In this document: positions 7,720 to 16,685 of the stretch, one piece after another
Numbering within the stretch: the first letter of the stretch is position 1
Layout: every line of letters begins with the position of its first letter
Source: an uncultured Alphaproteobacteria bacterium
Lineage (GTDB): Bacteria > Pseudomonadota > Alphaproteobacteria > UBA3830
NCBI GenBank assembly: GCA_944390775.1
Contig: CALXQQ010000005.1
Span: forward strand, 1-48,062
DNA: 48,062 nucleotides
Direction: 5' to 3'
Translations under genes and position numbers: made by a program
The notes under the pieces: model-generated
Databases searched by the model: none
Told to the model about the DNA's origin: nothing
Seen by the model: the letters and a program-made list of their open reading frames with translations, nothing else

Positions 7720-8679
7720 CTAACAACCTCCTGTTAAATTATATTCTTCTATATTCGCATCCGCGATTTTCTGTATAACTTTGATGTGCTCTGGATCTGC
7801 ATTTTTACCAAACAAATGAGCAAATCTCTTTTGTGGGCGCAGATAATCCTCTACCGGAATCAGATTCTCTATTTTTGTAACACTAGATATTTTGCCATTT
7901 TCTGCTTCAAATAACGGATACAAACCGCATCGCACCACAAGCCTGGCCAATCTGACAGTGTCACATGGCTGAGAACCCCATCCAAGAGGACAAGGAGAAT
8001 ATACTTCTATATATCTCGCGCCTCTCATATGAATCGCTTTGACCACTTTTCTTTCGAAATCACGAATATCACCTATAGTAGCAGTAGCAACATAAGGAAT
8101 TCCATGAGCCATCGCAATCTTAGGCACACATTTACCACTCATCGGATCATTACCCATATATTGTTTTATGGGGAATGTCGTCGCTGTACGTGATAAGGCT
8201 GGCGTAGAACTAGAACGCTGTACACCTGTATTCATGTATGCCTCGTTGTTATAACAAATGTATAGAACATCATCATTACGCTCAAACATACCAGATAAAC
8301 AACCCATACCGATATCAGTAGTACCACCATCACCACCTTGAGCGATCACCCTCATTTCATGATCACCTCGTGCGGCAAATGCAGCTGCAGCACCTGTAGC
8401 GACAGCCGGAGCATTTCCAAATAATGAGTGTAACCATGGCACTCCCCATGCATTATCTGGATATGGTGTCGTAAATACTTCCAAACATCCTGTCGCATTC
8501 ACAACAACAATTTTGCCGCCAGTAGCATTGTATGCTGCATCCAAAGCACAACGTGCAGCAAGAGCTTCTCCGCATCCCTGACACGCACGATGCCCACTTG
8601 TCAGACTGTTATGACGCTTAACTCTTGCCTGTACTGCTTCTTCTGCTTTATTTAATCTATCGCCAACTGTTAATGACAT
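7720..8679 (-). CDS. porB: 2-oxoacid:ferredoxin oxidoreductase beta subunit (PorB-like)
   Basis: 319 residues. It is the thiamine-diphosphate subunit of a pyruvate-type oxidoreductase, which cleaves a 2-oxoacid with CoA to acyl-CoA, CO2 and reduced ferredoxin. Cluster ligands are visible at C33 and C36 (ACQGCGEA) and C65 (NATGCLEV), with a later Cys in SPCPLGWG. The ThDP-magnesium motif is AQGGDGGTTDIG...CYNNEAYMNTG. Length fits the family. It is third in the operon, 11 bases after porA. Pyruvate is the most likely substrate; 2-oxoglutarate or a branched-chain oxoacid is possible. Confidence 0.9.
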   Translation of the reverse strand: MSLTVGDRLNKAEEAVQARVKRHNSLTSGHRACQGCGEALAARCALDAAYNATGGKIVVVNATGCLEVFTTPYPDNAWGVPWLHSLFGNAPAVATGAAAAFAARGDHEMRVIAQGGDGGTTDIGMGCLSGMFERNDDVLYICYNNEAYMNTGVQRSSSTPALSRTATTFPIKQYMGNDPMSGKCVPKIAMAHGIPYVATATIGDIRDFERKVVKAIHMRGARYIEVYSPCPLGWGSQPCDTVRLARLVVRCGLYPLFEAENGKISSVTKIENLIPVEDYLRPQKRFAHLFGKNADPEHIKVIQKIADANIEEYNLTGGC

Positions 8680-8690
8680 ATGAATACCTC

Positions 8691-9863
8691 CTATTCCATC
8701 CTGGACATTATGTCCACCACTTTATGATTGAGTCCGAGGAACGTAGTTTTCTCCGGATATGTCTCTTGTGTGAAAAATTGCCTCAATAGAGTCCTTGTGA
8801 TTGGACGACCTCCAATGCCTGCAATCACAGACAAAAATTCACCACTAAACGGCATAAGAGCTAGTTCTACTTCCTGTGCTAACACGCCTCCACGCCCTAA
8901 AGCAAATGCTTTCTCTAACACAATTACACGCTTCGCATTGCTCAGAGCCGCACGAATTTCTTCCACCGGCAATGGACGATAGCTAACAATGGTCAAAATC
9001 GCAAACTTTCCTCCGGCGGCGTTCAACTCATCTATGACATCCTTTACAGTGCCTATCACAGATCCCATCGCCACAATAACTGTATCTGCATTTGGATCCC
9101 CGTAATATCTGACAAGTCCGCCTGATTCGCGTCCAAATTTTTGTGCAAACTGTTTAGCTGTCTGATCTATGATTTTTAGTGCATTTTGCTGACGCAAATG
9201 AGCCAAATATTTTACCTCAGTAAAATACTCCGGAGAAACCATCATCCCCATTGCACAAGGATTGGAAATATCAAGCCTCACATCCGGATTGTATGGCGGT
9301 AAAAATTCATCTACAGCATCCTGTGTTGGCAAATCGACTCCTTCATACGCATGAGTCAAAATAAAACCATCAACACACACCATAACTGGACATCCAACTG
9401 TTTCAGCAATCTTAAACGCTTGAATGTGTAAATCTAACGCTTCCTGATTCGTTTCTGCAAACAACATCAGCCATCCTGCATCCCTCGCTGACATAGCATC
9501 ACTGTGATCATTCCAAATATTCAATGGAGCACCAATTGTGCGGTTACCAAGAGTCATAACAATCGGCAGCTGCATACCAGATGCATTGTATACCGCTTCC
9601 ATCATGTATAGTAATCCCTGACTGGATGTGGCTGTGTAACTCCTAACACCAGATGCTTGTGATCCAATCGCAACACTAAGCGCAGCCATTTCAGACTCAA
9701 CATTTATAAATGCACAATTTTCTACTTCCCCAGCGTGTACCATTTCTCCAAGCTTTTCCACAATGTGGGTCTGTGGAGTAATCGGATAAGCACATACCAC
9801 CTTAGGACGGCACATGGCAACTGCGTGAGCTATAGCTTGCGCTCCCTCTATCTGATGTAACAT
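8691..9863 (-). CDS. porA: 2-oxoacid:ferredoxin oxidoreductase alpha subunit (PorA-like)
   Basis: 390 residues. The alpha subunit carries the pyrimidine-binding half of the thiamine site and the CoA-side domain. Typical motifs are CAYPITPQTHIVEKLGE near residue 25, FINVESEMAALSVAIG and YTATSSQGLLYMMEAVY. Its start overlaps the last base of porG (TAATG), which implies translational coupling. Length fits four-subunit archaeal/bacterial-type enzymes and not the single-chain PFOR of about 1170 residues. Confidence 0.9.
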   Translation of the reverse strand: MLHQIEGAQAIAHAVAMCRPKVVCAYPITPQTHIVEKLGEMVHAGEVENCAFINVESEMAALSVAIGSQASGVRSYTATSSQGLLYMMEAVYNASGMQLPIVMTLGNRTIGAPLNIWNDHSDAMSARDAGWLMLFAETNQEALDLHIQAFKIAETVGCPVMVCVDGFILTHAYEGVDLPTQDAVDEFLPPYNPDVRLDISNPCAMGMMVSPEYFTEVKYLAHLRQQNALKIIDQTAKQFAQKFGRESGGLVRYYGDPNADTVIVAMGSVIGTVKDVIDELNAAGGKFAILTIVSYRPLPVEEIRAALSNAKRVIVLEKAFALGRGGVLAQEVELALMPFSGEFLSVIAGIGGRPITRTLLRQFFTQETYPEKTTFLGLNHKVVDIMSRME

Positions 9864-10405
9864 TACACTCTCCTCTCTAATGTTTGCTGATAAGCCGCGT
9901 TCGCCGCGTTAATGTTTTTTTCCGCTATACTGCCAGAAAATTTCGCGTTTATAGCTGCTATAACAGATTCAATCTTAATCGCATTCGTCAGCGCAGCAAA
10001 ACTTCCCAATAAAACCGCATTAGGAATTGGACGACCTACATGCTGTAAAGCTAACTCCGTAGCTCCTATGTAAAATGCTGATACATCCAACGGCGCCCCT
10101 TCCATATCATGAGGCGAATTTATTAAAGCGTATCCGCCGCTCTTTAATCCACCAAAAGTATCAGAACTACCAATAAGCGTTTTATCCTGTATAATGACGA
10201 CATCAGGTTCTGCTATCGGCTCTCTCAATCTTATCTGCTTAGTATCTATACGACAAAAAGCCAAAACAGGAGCACCCATTCGTTCAGAACCAAAACTCGG
10301 GAATGCCTGCGCGCACTTCCCTTCAAGAAACGCAGCAATTGAAAGCATTTCAGCAGCAGTAACGACTCCTTGTCCTCCTCTGCCATGAATCCTGACTTGA
10401 AACAT
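9863..10405 (-). CDS. porG: 2-oxoacid:ferredoxin oxidoreductase gamma subunit (PorG-like)
   Basis: 180 residues. It opens with the family signature VRIHGRGGQGVVTAAEML and then FPSFGSERMGAPV. GAGGAG lies a short distance before the start. It is the first gene of the por operon and has a plausible promoter of its own upstream, so it need not depend on the 613-residue gene before it. Confidence 0.9.
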   Translation of the reverse strand: MFQVRIHGRGGQGVVTAAEMLSIAAFLEGKCAQAFPSFGSERMGAPVLAFCRIDTKQIRLREPIAEPDVVIIQDKTLIGSSDTFGGLKSGGYALINSPHDMEGAPLDVSAFYIGATELALQHVGRPIPNAVLLGSFAALTNAIKIESVIAAINAKFSGSIAEKNINAANAAYQQTLERRV

Positions 10406-10431
10406 ACACTCTCCTCAAGTGACAACGCGCT

Positions 10432-10460
10432 ACATTAGCAAATCGTTAAGCTTTTTACAA
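10432..10460 (-). promoter_or_regulatory. Possible sigma70 promoter of the oxidoreductase operon
   Basis: On the minus strand TTGTAA (10460-10455), a 17-base spacer and TAATGT (10437-10432), about 26 bases before the porG start. Both boxes match only in part. Confidence 0.45.
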
Positions 10461-10529
10461 ATTTAACTAGATTGTTTCTGTTGCTTTATTAGGCAGGCCA
10501 CAATCCATTCATAAACAATTTCAAATAAC

Positions 10530-12371
10530 TTATCCGTTTTTTCCACCGTTAATTTTATCCCCTAAACTTTGAAAAACCGCTGTAATCATTTCTCGAGTAG
10601 ACATCGATAGCAATTCATCCACTGTCCATAATGACGCATATTGATCCTGCGTACTTGCCGGAAATTTGGTGATGAAAACATCAGCTGTATTTGTCTTTTC
10701 CAAAGACTCAGATATGTTGGGAAAATTGTCTAACTCCATGGGCTCCAATCTATGCTCATAATGAATGTAAACATCATCGCTTTTGCGCAACCCATGCAGT
10801 AAACAAATCCACTCTATTAGTTGATCCATATCAACGTGTTTCTTCGGCATTATACTGTAAGCACATGCCGTCCCAGAATGAGCTTTCATGCTTATGGTAA
10901 TAGTTTTCAACAACAGCGTTACAACATCTTTTGTATAGCAAATCGGATGTGAACTTGTGTTCGGAAAATTTACATTAATGTATCCCTGCGTGCGAATAGT
11001 CTCGGATATCTTTGTGGCAACCCCATACTTGTCTGACACACAATTCGGAACACGAATCACCCTAAACCGCGTTTTGCTTCGCTGAGAATCCGCAAATTGC
11101 GCCAATAATTCGCCAAGACGTAACGTAGCACCTATCCAGTCATGCGCATTAATAGAACTAGGATGAGATAGAAAAAATACATTCGGAACCTGCTGCTTGG
11201 ATGCAAAATTTATCAGCTGCTGAGTATTGAGTACGTTGCATATCACCGCCTCTTTCATATTATCCGCTTCTAAATAGTCCGCATTCATAGCCATGTTATA
11301 GAATATTACATCAGTCTTGATATCTTGAGCACAAAAAGTAGCCAAATCCATAACCTTGAGCTGATAGAGTTTCTCTGGACAACGTATATCCAAATCTTTC
11401 CTTATATCAGTGGCTGCTTGCTCCGTAAAACATCCGATTGTTATGTCAATTGCATTGATATACAGCATTGAAATGATCAGTTCTTTTATGCTGCTGCGTC
11501 CATCATACCAAATCCATACACGCTTACCCCTTAAAAGAGATGATAAACCACTCTTTTCTTGTGCAGCGTTAGAAACAACATCAATATCAGCTATTGTAGC
11601 CGGCGTAATTCCAAGAGCATCAGCGGTAAAATTGTGGCTGGTTAATTGATGCTGAACAATCTTACAGAAAAGCAAAGAATGCTGAGCAGCAAGCGACAGT
11701 AGCTCAGACACATTTCCATGCTGAGATGAAAAATACATAATTCTCTGCGGGTAGGGCCAAAAGGGTAAACAAGAAAATTTCTTGAGACGCGTTCTGATCT
11801 CATCTACAGAATGCAGAGAACTAATCGCGTAATCCCCTCTTACGCGTTCGTTCAGCACGATTAGTTCCAACACCTTATACTTATCCAGTAATAATTTTTG
11901 GAGTATACGCGCCTCTGCAATAGTGTCACAAACCAGGTATACAGGAATACGCGATGAAAAAATATCACAGCCACGCAAATATTCGCAAAGAACAAATTCC
12001 ATCAGAATAATTAATAAGAGAGCAACAAATGCAACGCCAAATGGATTATTCATAAATAATACCGGCGCCATACATGCAGTTACGCAAACAGCTATGCGAA
12101 ATGGTCGACCAATCGGCTCATGCTCCATAAACCAAAAAAGTATCGCTCCATAGGCGCATAATAACGAAAATGCCTCCCTGCAATAGGATCCAATGGTTAC
12201 ATGCGGATATATCAATAAAGACACAAATGTATAGGCTGATAATATCAATCCTATATTTTTCAGATGTATTACATAATTTTTAGGAATGCTGCTAAGATTG
12301 GACATAACTTTGTTTTGAAGTGAAGCAAACACGCCTCCTAATCTCTTCAAATATTCTTTTATTCTGCTCAT
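10530..12371 (-). CDS. Degenerate FlaA1/CapD-like membrane nucleotide-sugar dehydratase homologue
   Basis: 613 residues with the FlaA1/WbpM/CapD layout: about four N-terminal membrane segments (residues about 35-130), a soluble Rossmann-like region, then an extended-SDR-like domain. Homology shows in FFLSHPSSINAHDWIGATLR, which aligns with the FISTDKAVNPTNVMGATKR box, and in RFRVIRVPNCV, which aligns with the RFGNVLGS box. Key residues are gone. The glycine-rich NAD loop reads VWIWYDGRSSIKEL (residues about 283-296) with its glycines replaced, and the catalytic Lys of the DKA box is absent. I infer a pseudoenzyme or strongly repurposed membrane protein. It is divergent from gpsA and upstream of the por operon on the same strand. 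Confidence 0.7.
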   Translation of the reverse strand: MSRIKEYLKRLGGVFASLQNKVMSNLSSIPKNYVIHLKNIGLILSAYTFVSLLIYPHVTIGSYCREAFSLLCAYGAILFWFMEHEPIGRPFRIAVCVTACMAPVLFMNNPFGVAFVALLLIILMEFVLCEYLRGCDIFSSRIPVYLVCDTIAEARILQKLLLDKYKVLELIVLNERVRGDYAISSLHSVDEIRTRLKKFSCLPFWPYPQRIMYFSSQHGNVSELLSLAAQHSLLFCKIVQHQLTSHNFTADALGITPATIADIDVVSNAAQEKSGLSSLLRGKRVWIWYDGRSSIKELIISMLYINAIDITIGCFTEQAATDIRKDLDIRCPEKLYQLKVMDLATFCAQDIKTDVIFYNMAMNADYLEADNMKEAVICNVLNTQQLINFASKQQVPNVFFLSHPSSINAHDWIGATLRLGELLAQFADSQRSKTRFRVIRVPNCVSDKYGVATKISETIRTQGYINVNFPNTSSHPICYTKDVVTLLLKTITISMKAHSGTACAYSIMPKKHVDMDQLIEWICLLHGLRKSDDVYIHYEHRLEPMELDNFPNISESLEKTNTADVFITKFPASTQDQYASLWTVDELLSMSTREMITAVFQSLGDKINGGKNG

Positions 12372-12457
12372 TTCTCAATTCCACTAAAAACCACTGGCAC
12401 TCATACAGGTTTCAGTATAGAATATTTTATCGCAATGAGCTATATAGGGGTATGAAT

Positions 12458-13423
12458 ATGGCAAGACGGTTTAAGAATATAGGAATGATCGGAGCCGGTT
12501 GTTACGGAACCGCATTGGCACAGTGTTTCGCGCATTCTATGCCAAATAAACTTTTGTTAGTCAGCGATATCCCCGCAATAGCAAATGAAATTAATGAGGA
12601 ACACACTCATGAAAAAGCACTACCTGGAGTGCGCCTAGACCACAAAATCAGCGCTACTAGCAACATAGGAGAATTGGCTGATTGCGACATTATCTTTATT
12701 GCTGTTCCTGTAGAAGCTTTACCTATCGTTTGTGATGACATATTTAGACATAAATTTCCACAGCCCTTGGTGCTATGTTCAAAAGGTTTGGATCCAAACA
12801 GCGGAAATTTGCTAAGCAATATGTTCGGACAATATCTGAAAAACCAAATTGTGATATTATCAGGAGCATCATTTGCTCGAGAAATCGCACAAGGCCTGCC
12901 CGCATGTGTTAACGTTGCATCTTCTGACTATGAATTGGCGTGCGATATAGCGCAAGAAGTATCCGCCGGATGTCTACATATTAAAGCGCTCAAGGATCCC
13001 ATAGGGATGCAAATATCTGGCGCGTTCAAGAATGTATTAGCAATCGGATGCGGTGTACTAATTGGCGCAAAATGCGGTGCTAGCACAATAGCTTATTTCA
13101 TAGTGCAAGGATTAAAAGAAATGATCTCCTTATCCAAAGCTTTCGGCGGCACAGAAGAAGTGTTTTGGGAAAGTTGCGGTATAGGCGACATTTTACTCAC
13201 CTGCACAGGCAGCCAATCGCGCAATATTTCGTTTGGAAAACATTTGGTGATTGGGGGACGCAGAAGCAACTGGTACGGCGAACTCGTAGAAGGCATCGCA
13301 ACAGCAAAATGGGTAAAACCTCTGGAAGAAAAATTTGGACTGCAGTTACCTCTATTCCACAGTATATACCGCGTAGTGCATGAAGATGCCTCCATTCAAG
13401 ATATAGTAAATATTGTGCAGTAA
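12458..13423 (+). CDS. gpsA: Glycerol-3-phosphate dehydrogenase [NAD(P)+]
   Basis: About 321 residues. It reduces dihydroxyacetone phosphate to sn-glycerol-3-phosphate for phospholipid synthesis. The N-terminal nucleotide motif is GMIGAGCYGTALA, and the conserved substrate/catalytic segment is SGAFKNVLAIGCGV. I chose the start at 12458 (MARRFKNIG) because AGGGG at 12446-12450 is seven bases away; the ATG at 12452 is too close to it. Divergently transcribed from the FlaA1-like gene. Confidence 0.93.
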   Translation: MARRFKNIGMIGAGCYGTALAQCFAHSMPNKLLLVSDIPAIANEINEEHTHEKALPGVRLDHKISATSNIGELADCDIIFIAVPVEALPIVCDDIFRHKFPQPLVLCSKGLDPNSGNLLSNMFGQYLKNQIVILSGASFAREIAQGLPACVNVASSDYELACDIAQEVSAGCLHIKALKDPIGMQISGAFKNVLAIGCGVLIGAKCGASTIAYFIVQGLKEMISLSKAFGGTEEVFWESCGIGDILLTCTGSQSRNISFGKHLVIGGRRSNWYGELVEGIATAKWVKPLEEKFGLQLPLFHSIYRVVHEDASIQDIVNIVQ

Positions 13424-13512
13424 AAAAACATTTACTAAAAAAAACGCATAATTAACTAAACTTAAATAGTTTTATGTTTCAATACACTAAGTTGTTATTG
13501 GGATATATTAAG

Positions 13513-16464
13513 ATGCGTATAGATATCATTGTACCAAATTTTGATAGTTCTTCCGATGAGGTGACATTGTCAGCGTGGTATAAAGCAGTTGGAGATACCA
13601 TATCAAAAGGCGAAGTTATCGCCGATGCAGAAACAGCCACCGTGGCATGCGGAATAACATCAAGCTATGACTGCATCCTTGCTAAAATACTGATTAAAGA
13701 AGGTGAAATGATATCTCCAGGCACGAAAATCGCCGTTATCGAAACCGATATGGCTGCGGTTGAATCTGTTATCCGAGAAGCTCAACAAGAGGAAATGTTA
13801 GAAAATGACAAAGCCATTGCGGAAGAACTAAAAGATGAAGCGCAAATTGCAGCTGAACAGGAAATACAGGAACAACAAGAGCAACTGCAGCATGAGTTTC
13901 GCATGCTAAAAAGAGACGAAATGCTGCGCGCAATCGAACCTGATAACAACCAAAATGATACGAAAGGTTACAGCTTGTCCGTACCATTAGATGATGAAAA
14001 TAACGAAGAAATCATTGAAGAAGAAAGTGCATACGAGGATCAGCTGTCCGCACAAGAAGAAGAAAGCTCACTTCACTATATTGCCGAGCAAAATGAAAAA
14101 GAAGAACAAGGCATAGTAAAAGAATTTTCTAAAGAAGCAGAAGAAAAGCTTAAACACATGTTGAAGGACGCTGAAAGAAATGCCCAGCAAGAAGCGCAAA
14201 TTCTACAAGAGAAAATCATTGCTGAAGCCGAAAAGCAAGCACATATGCAAGCAGAAGAACTAAAGGCTCGAATCCTAAAAGAATGCGAAGAAAAAGCAAC
14301 CAAGGATGCCAGTGAAATGCACACAAAGGTTATCCAAGCTTCTATAGCTGAAGCAGAGGCCACCAAAGCTAAATTTATAGATGATGCAAAGCAGCAAGCT
14401 CAAGCAGAAGCGGAAGAAAAAAGAAATCGCATCCTCCAAAATGCCGAAATGGAAGCGCATAAAGAAGCCAAGAACATTCGCAATAATATTATGAAAAAAG
14501 CTCGCGAAAAGGCAGACATGGAAGCAGAAGCAGTCTACAAAGAAATTCTAGAGCAAGCTCTAAAAGATTCCAAGTACGAAGCAAAAGAAATCAAAAAGGA
14601 TATTTTGCATTCGGCTCGCAAACACATCAGGAAGGAAGCAGAGCATATAGTATCACTGGCTAAGAAAAAGGCCATTGAAACATCGCGCATGGAAAGCGAA
14701 GAGCTCCTCGCCAATGCGATACAAAAAGCCAGAGAAGAGTCAGAAAGCATTTCTCAGAATATGCTGGAAAAAGCCATAGAAAGCACAAAATTAGAGGCTG
14801 AAACTTTGAAACGTGATCTGCTAGATGCAGTACGTGAATTTTCAACCTTAGAATCGGAAGAAATCGCAGCTAGAACATATAAGCATGCTCTTGAGCTATC
14901 AGGCATTGAAGGGAAAAGCATACTATCAGAAGCTCTGCATCAGATCCGAACAGATGCAACTGAGACTTCTCAAAATATATTGAACAAATTCGCTCGTGAA
15001 GCTCGTACCAAAGCAGAGGAAATACAAGATGACATTCTGCGCAACACTAAAAAACATGCAGATGTTGCCGCACAGGATATTCTAACCACTGCACAGAAAA
15101 GAGCTCTGGAGCTATCTCATATTGAGATAGAACAGGCGATTACGTCCGCCACGAAGGCAGTACAAAACACAGCCAGTACCCTCGTAGATGACATTTTAGA
15201 ATCGGCTCGTTCTGAAGTACAAAAATTGATAGAAATGGCCGTCCATTCTGCAGAGAAAACTCTACACAGAATTCGATCGGAAGAAAAGCGTCTATGGGAA
15301 GCGGAAGAGCGCATAAAAATGGAAATTATCCGCATTCAAGCAGAGGAGAAAAATATCCAAGCTGCCGAACAAAGTATCCGTAACAGCGCTCAAAACATCG
15401 AAGCGGAAGAAAAACGCATAGCTAGAGAAGAGCATCAAATACGCGAAGATGAAAAACGCATAGCTAGAGAAGAGCGTCGAATCCGCGAAGATGAAAAACG
15501 CATGGAAGAGCAGGTCGCAGAAGCAGCACGCGTTGCACAGATAGAAGAGTGTCTAGAAGAAGAACGTATCGCGGAAGCAGCAGAAGTAGCAGAAGTAGCA
15601 GAAGCTATAGAGGCCTCTGCAGCAACGAAAATCGCAAATAGCAGCGAACCAACAGACAATAGCGATTGTAATAGCGATTGCATTATAAGAGAGTTGCTGA
15701 AAGAGCAGGCAGATGTTCTCGCAACAAATGCTGACAACTGGAATAAGCCGACATTTATTCCATCTCCAGACGAACAGGTCGAAGAAATCGATCTACTGAG
15801 ACAACGCATTTCGGATAAGTTGAAAAGCACATATGATACATCTGTGATCTCAACAGTCTCGAATGAAGTCGATATGACCTCTGTTATTTCTTTAGAAAAG
15901 GCTTTTGGGAAAGAATTCAGTCAGAAGCATAACACGCGTCTGGGATTTACGCCATTTTTCATCATGGCAGCAGTATCCGCACTTAAAAAGTATAAGATAT
16001 TCAATGCCCATATTATAGACAATAAGATCTTCTACAAAGATTCTTACTCAATATCTGTGATTACGTGCGGAAATGATGGCGTAGCCGCTCCTGTTATCAG
16101 GCATGTCGATCAACTCACATTAGCAGAGATCGAACGCACTATGATTTCGCTAACACAACGCGCAATAGAAGGAACCCTGTCATTAGAAGAGGTATCTGGG
16201 GGCACATTTACCGTTATTAATGCCGGAGTATATGGATCATTGATCGGTACAGATCTGCTTACTCCGCCTCAAGTTGCAACACTGAGCGTGCACAAAATGC
16301 ACAATCGACCAGTATCTGTTGAGGGTAGATTGGAAGTAAAACCGATGCTGTATATATCATTATCGTATGATCATAGAGTATCCAATACAAAACAAGCTGC
16401 AGAGTTTTTAGGAACAATTAAGCAGTTCGTTGAAAATCCGGGATGGGGCATGCTGGATCTATAA
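13513..16464 (+). CDS. SucB-derived pseudo-acyltransferase with giant 19-residue-repeat coiled-coil insert
   Basis: About 983 residues from the ATG at 13513; the frame is open from 13474 but family N termini match MRIDIIVPNF. Residues 1-75 are a lipoyl-type domain (AWYKAVGDTISKGEVIADAE...). Aligned without gaps to SucB's ETDKVVLEV, this protein reads ETATVACGI, so the lipoylated Lys is Thr43. The usual E3-binding domain is not seen. Instead there is an acidic region, then about twenty 19-residue helical units (about 208-575, pattern EAxxIxxxILxxA). A highly charged helix (about 590-700) with EEKRIAREE/IREDEKR repeats follows. The last 230 residues are a SucB-like catalytic core (SNEVDMTSVI, GGTFTVINAGVYGSL). 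The DHRxxDG motif is YDHRVSNT: His954 is kept and the catalytic Asp is Asn958. I infer a non-catalytic oligomeric scaffold. Confidence 0.85.
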   Translation: MRIDIIVPNFDSSSDEVTLSAWYKAVGDTISKGEVIADAETATVACGITSSYDCILAKILIKEGEMISPGTKIAVIETDMAAVESVIREAQQEEMLENDKAIAEELKDEAQIAAEQEIQEQQEQLQHEFRMLKRDEMLRAIEPDNNQNDTKGYSLSVPLDDENNEEIIEEESAYEDQLSAQEEESSLHYIAEQNEKEEQGIVKEFSKEAEEKLKHMLKDAERNAQQEAQILQEKIIAEAEKQAHMQAEELKARILKECEEKATKDASEMHTKVIQASIAEAEATKAKFIDDAKQQAQAEAEEKRNRILQNAEMEAHKEAKNIRNNIMKKAREKADMEAEAVYKEILEQALKDSKYEAKEIKKDILHSARKHIRKEAEHIVSLAKKKAIETSRMESEELLANAIQKAREESESISQNMLEKAIESTKLEAETLKRDLLDAVREFSTLESEEIAARTYKHALELSGIEGKSILSEALHQIRTDATETSQNILNKFAREARTKAEEIQDDILRNTKKHADVAAQDILTTAQKRALELSHIEIEQAITSATKAVQNTASTLVDDILESARSEVQKLIEMAVHSAEKTLHRIRSEEKRLWEAEERIKMEIIRIQAEEKNIQAAEQSIRNSAQNIEAEEKRIAREEHQIREDEKRIAREERRIREDEKRMEEQVAEAARVAQIEECLEEERIAEAAEVAEVAEAIEASAATKIANSSEPTDNSDCNSDCIIRELLKEQADVLATNADNWNKPTFIPSPDEQVEEIDLLRQRISDKLKSTYDTSVISTVSNEVDMTSVISLEKAFGKEFSQKHNTRLGFTPFFIMAAVSALKKYKIFNAHIIDNKIFYKDSYSISVITCGNDGVAAPVIRHVDQLTLAEIERTMISLTQRAIEGTLSLEEVSGGTFTVINAGVYGSLIGTDLLTPPQVATLSVHKMHNRPVSVEGRLEVKPMLYISLSYDHRVSNTKQAAEFLGTIKQFVENPGWGMLDL
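14134..15235 (+). repeat. 57-bp (19-residue) helical repeats inside the SucB-derived gene
   Basis: Successive units can be laid out as EAEEKLKHMLKDAERNAQQ, EAQILQEKIIAEAEKQAHM, QAEELKARILKECEEKATK and so on. Most are exactly 19 residues, with a few of 15-18. DNA identity between units is low, so these are old repeats kept by protein structure, unlike the 141-bp LRR repeats. Confidence 0.75.
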
Positions 16465-16502
16465 AATGCCTATTGAGCTCATTTGAGCAATAATTTCCAC
16501 GA

Positions 16503-16521
16503 GGCGAGTATAATACTCGCC
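16503..16521. terminator. Perfect palindrome after the SucB-derived gene
   Basis: GGCGAGTAT, one base, ATACTCGCC. The hairpin has nine-base arms but no T-run follows, so it may protect a 3' end or terminate weakly. Confidence 0.45.
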
Positions 16522-16685
16522 GTCCTGGTCTCGTAAAAAATGCTGCAGAGACGAGGCCTGTGATGAAAATACAACTTTTGGTGTAAATGTACCTTCCGCT
16601 CCTGATTCGATAGATCAACATCATTACCAATTTGTTTACCAATCTGTGCTAGAATGCAAGGATAATTATTGTTGGAGATTTTGAT

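Noticed and set aside
13474-13512. Thirteen extra N-terminal residues in the SucB-derived protein
   Set aside because: Lipoyl-domain proteins begin at the MRIDIIVP-like strand, and the upstream ATG has no ribosome site.
14076-14366. Long minus-strand frames opposite the coiled-coil region
   Set aside because: They are shadows of the Glu/Ala/Lys-rich plus-strand codons, rich in Ser/Cys/Phe/Leu, with no ribosome site or family match.
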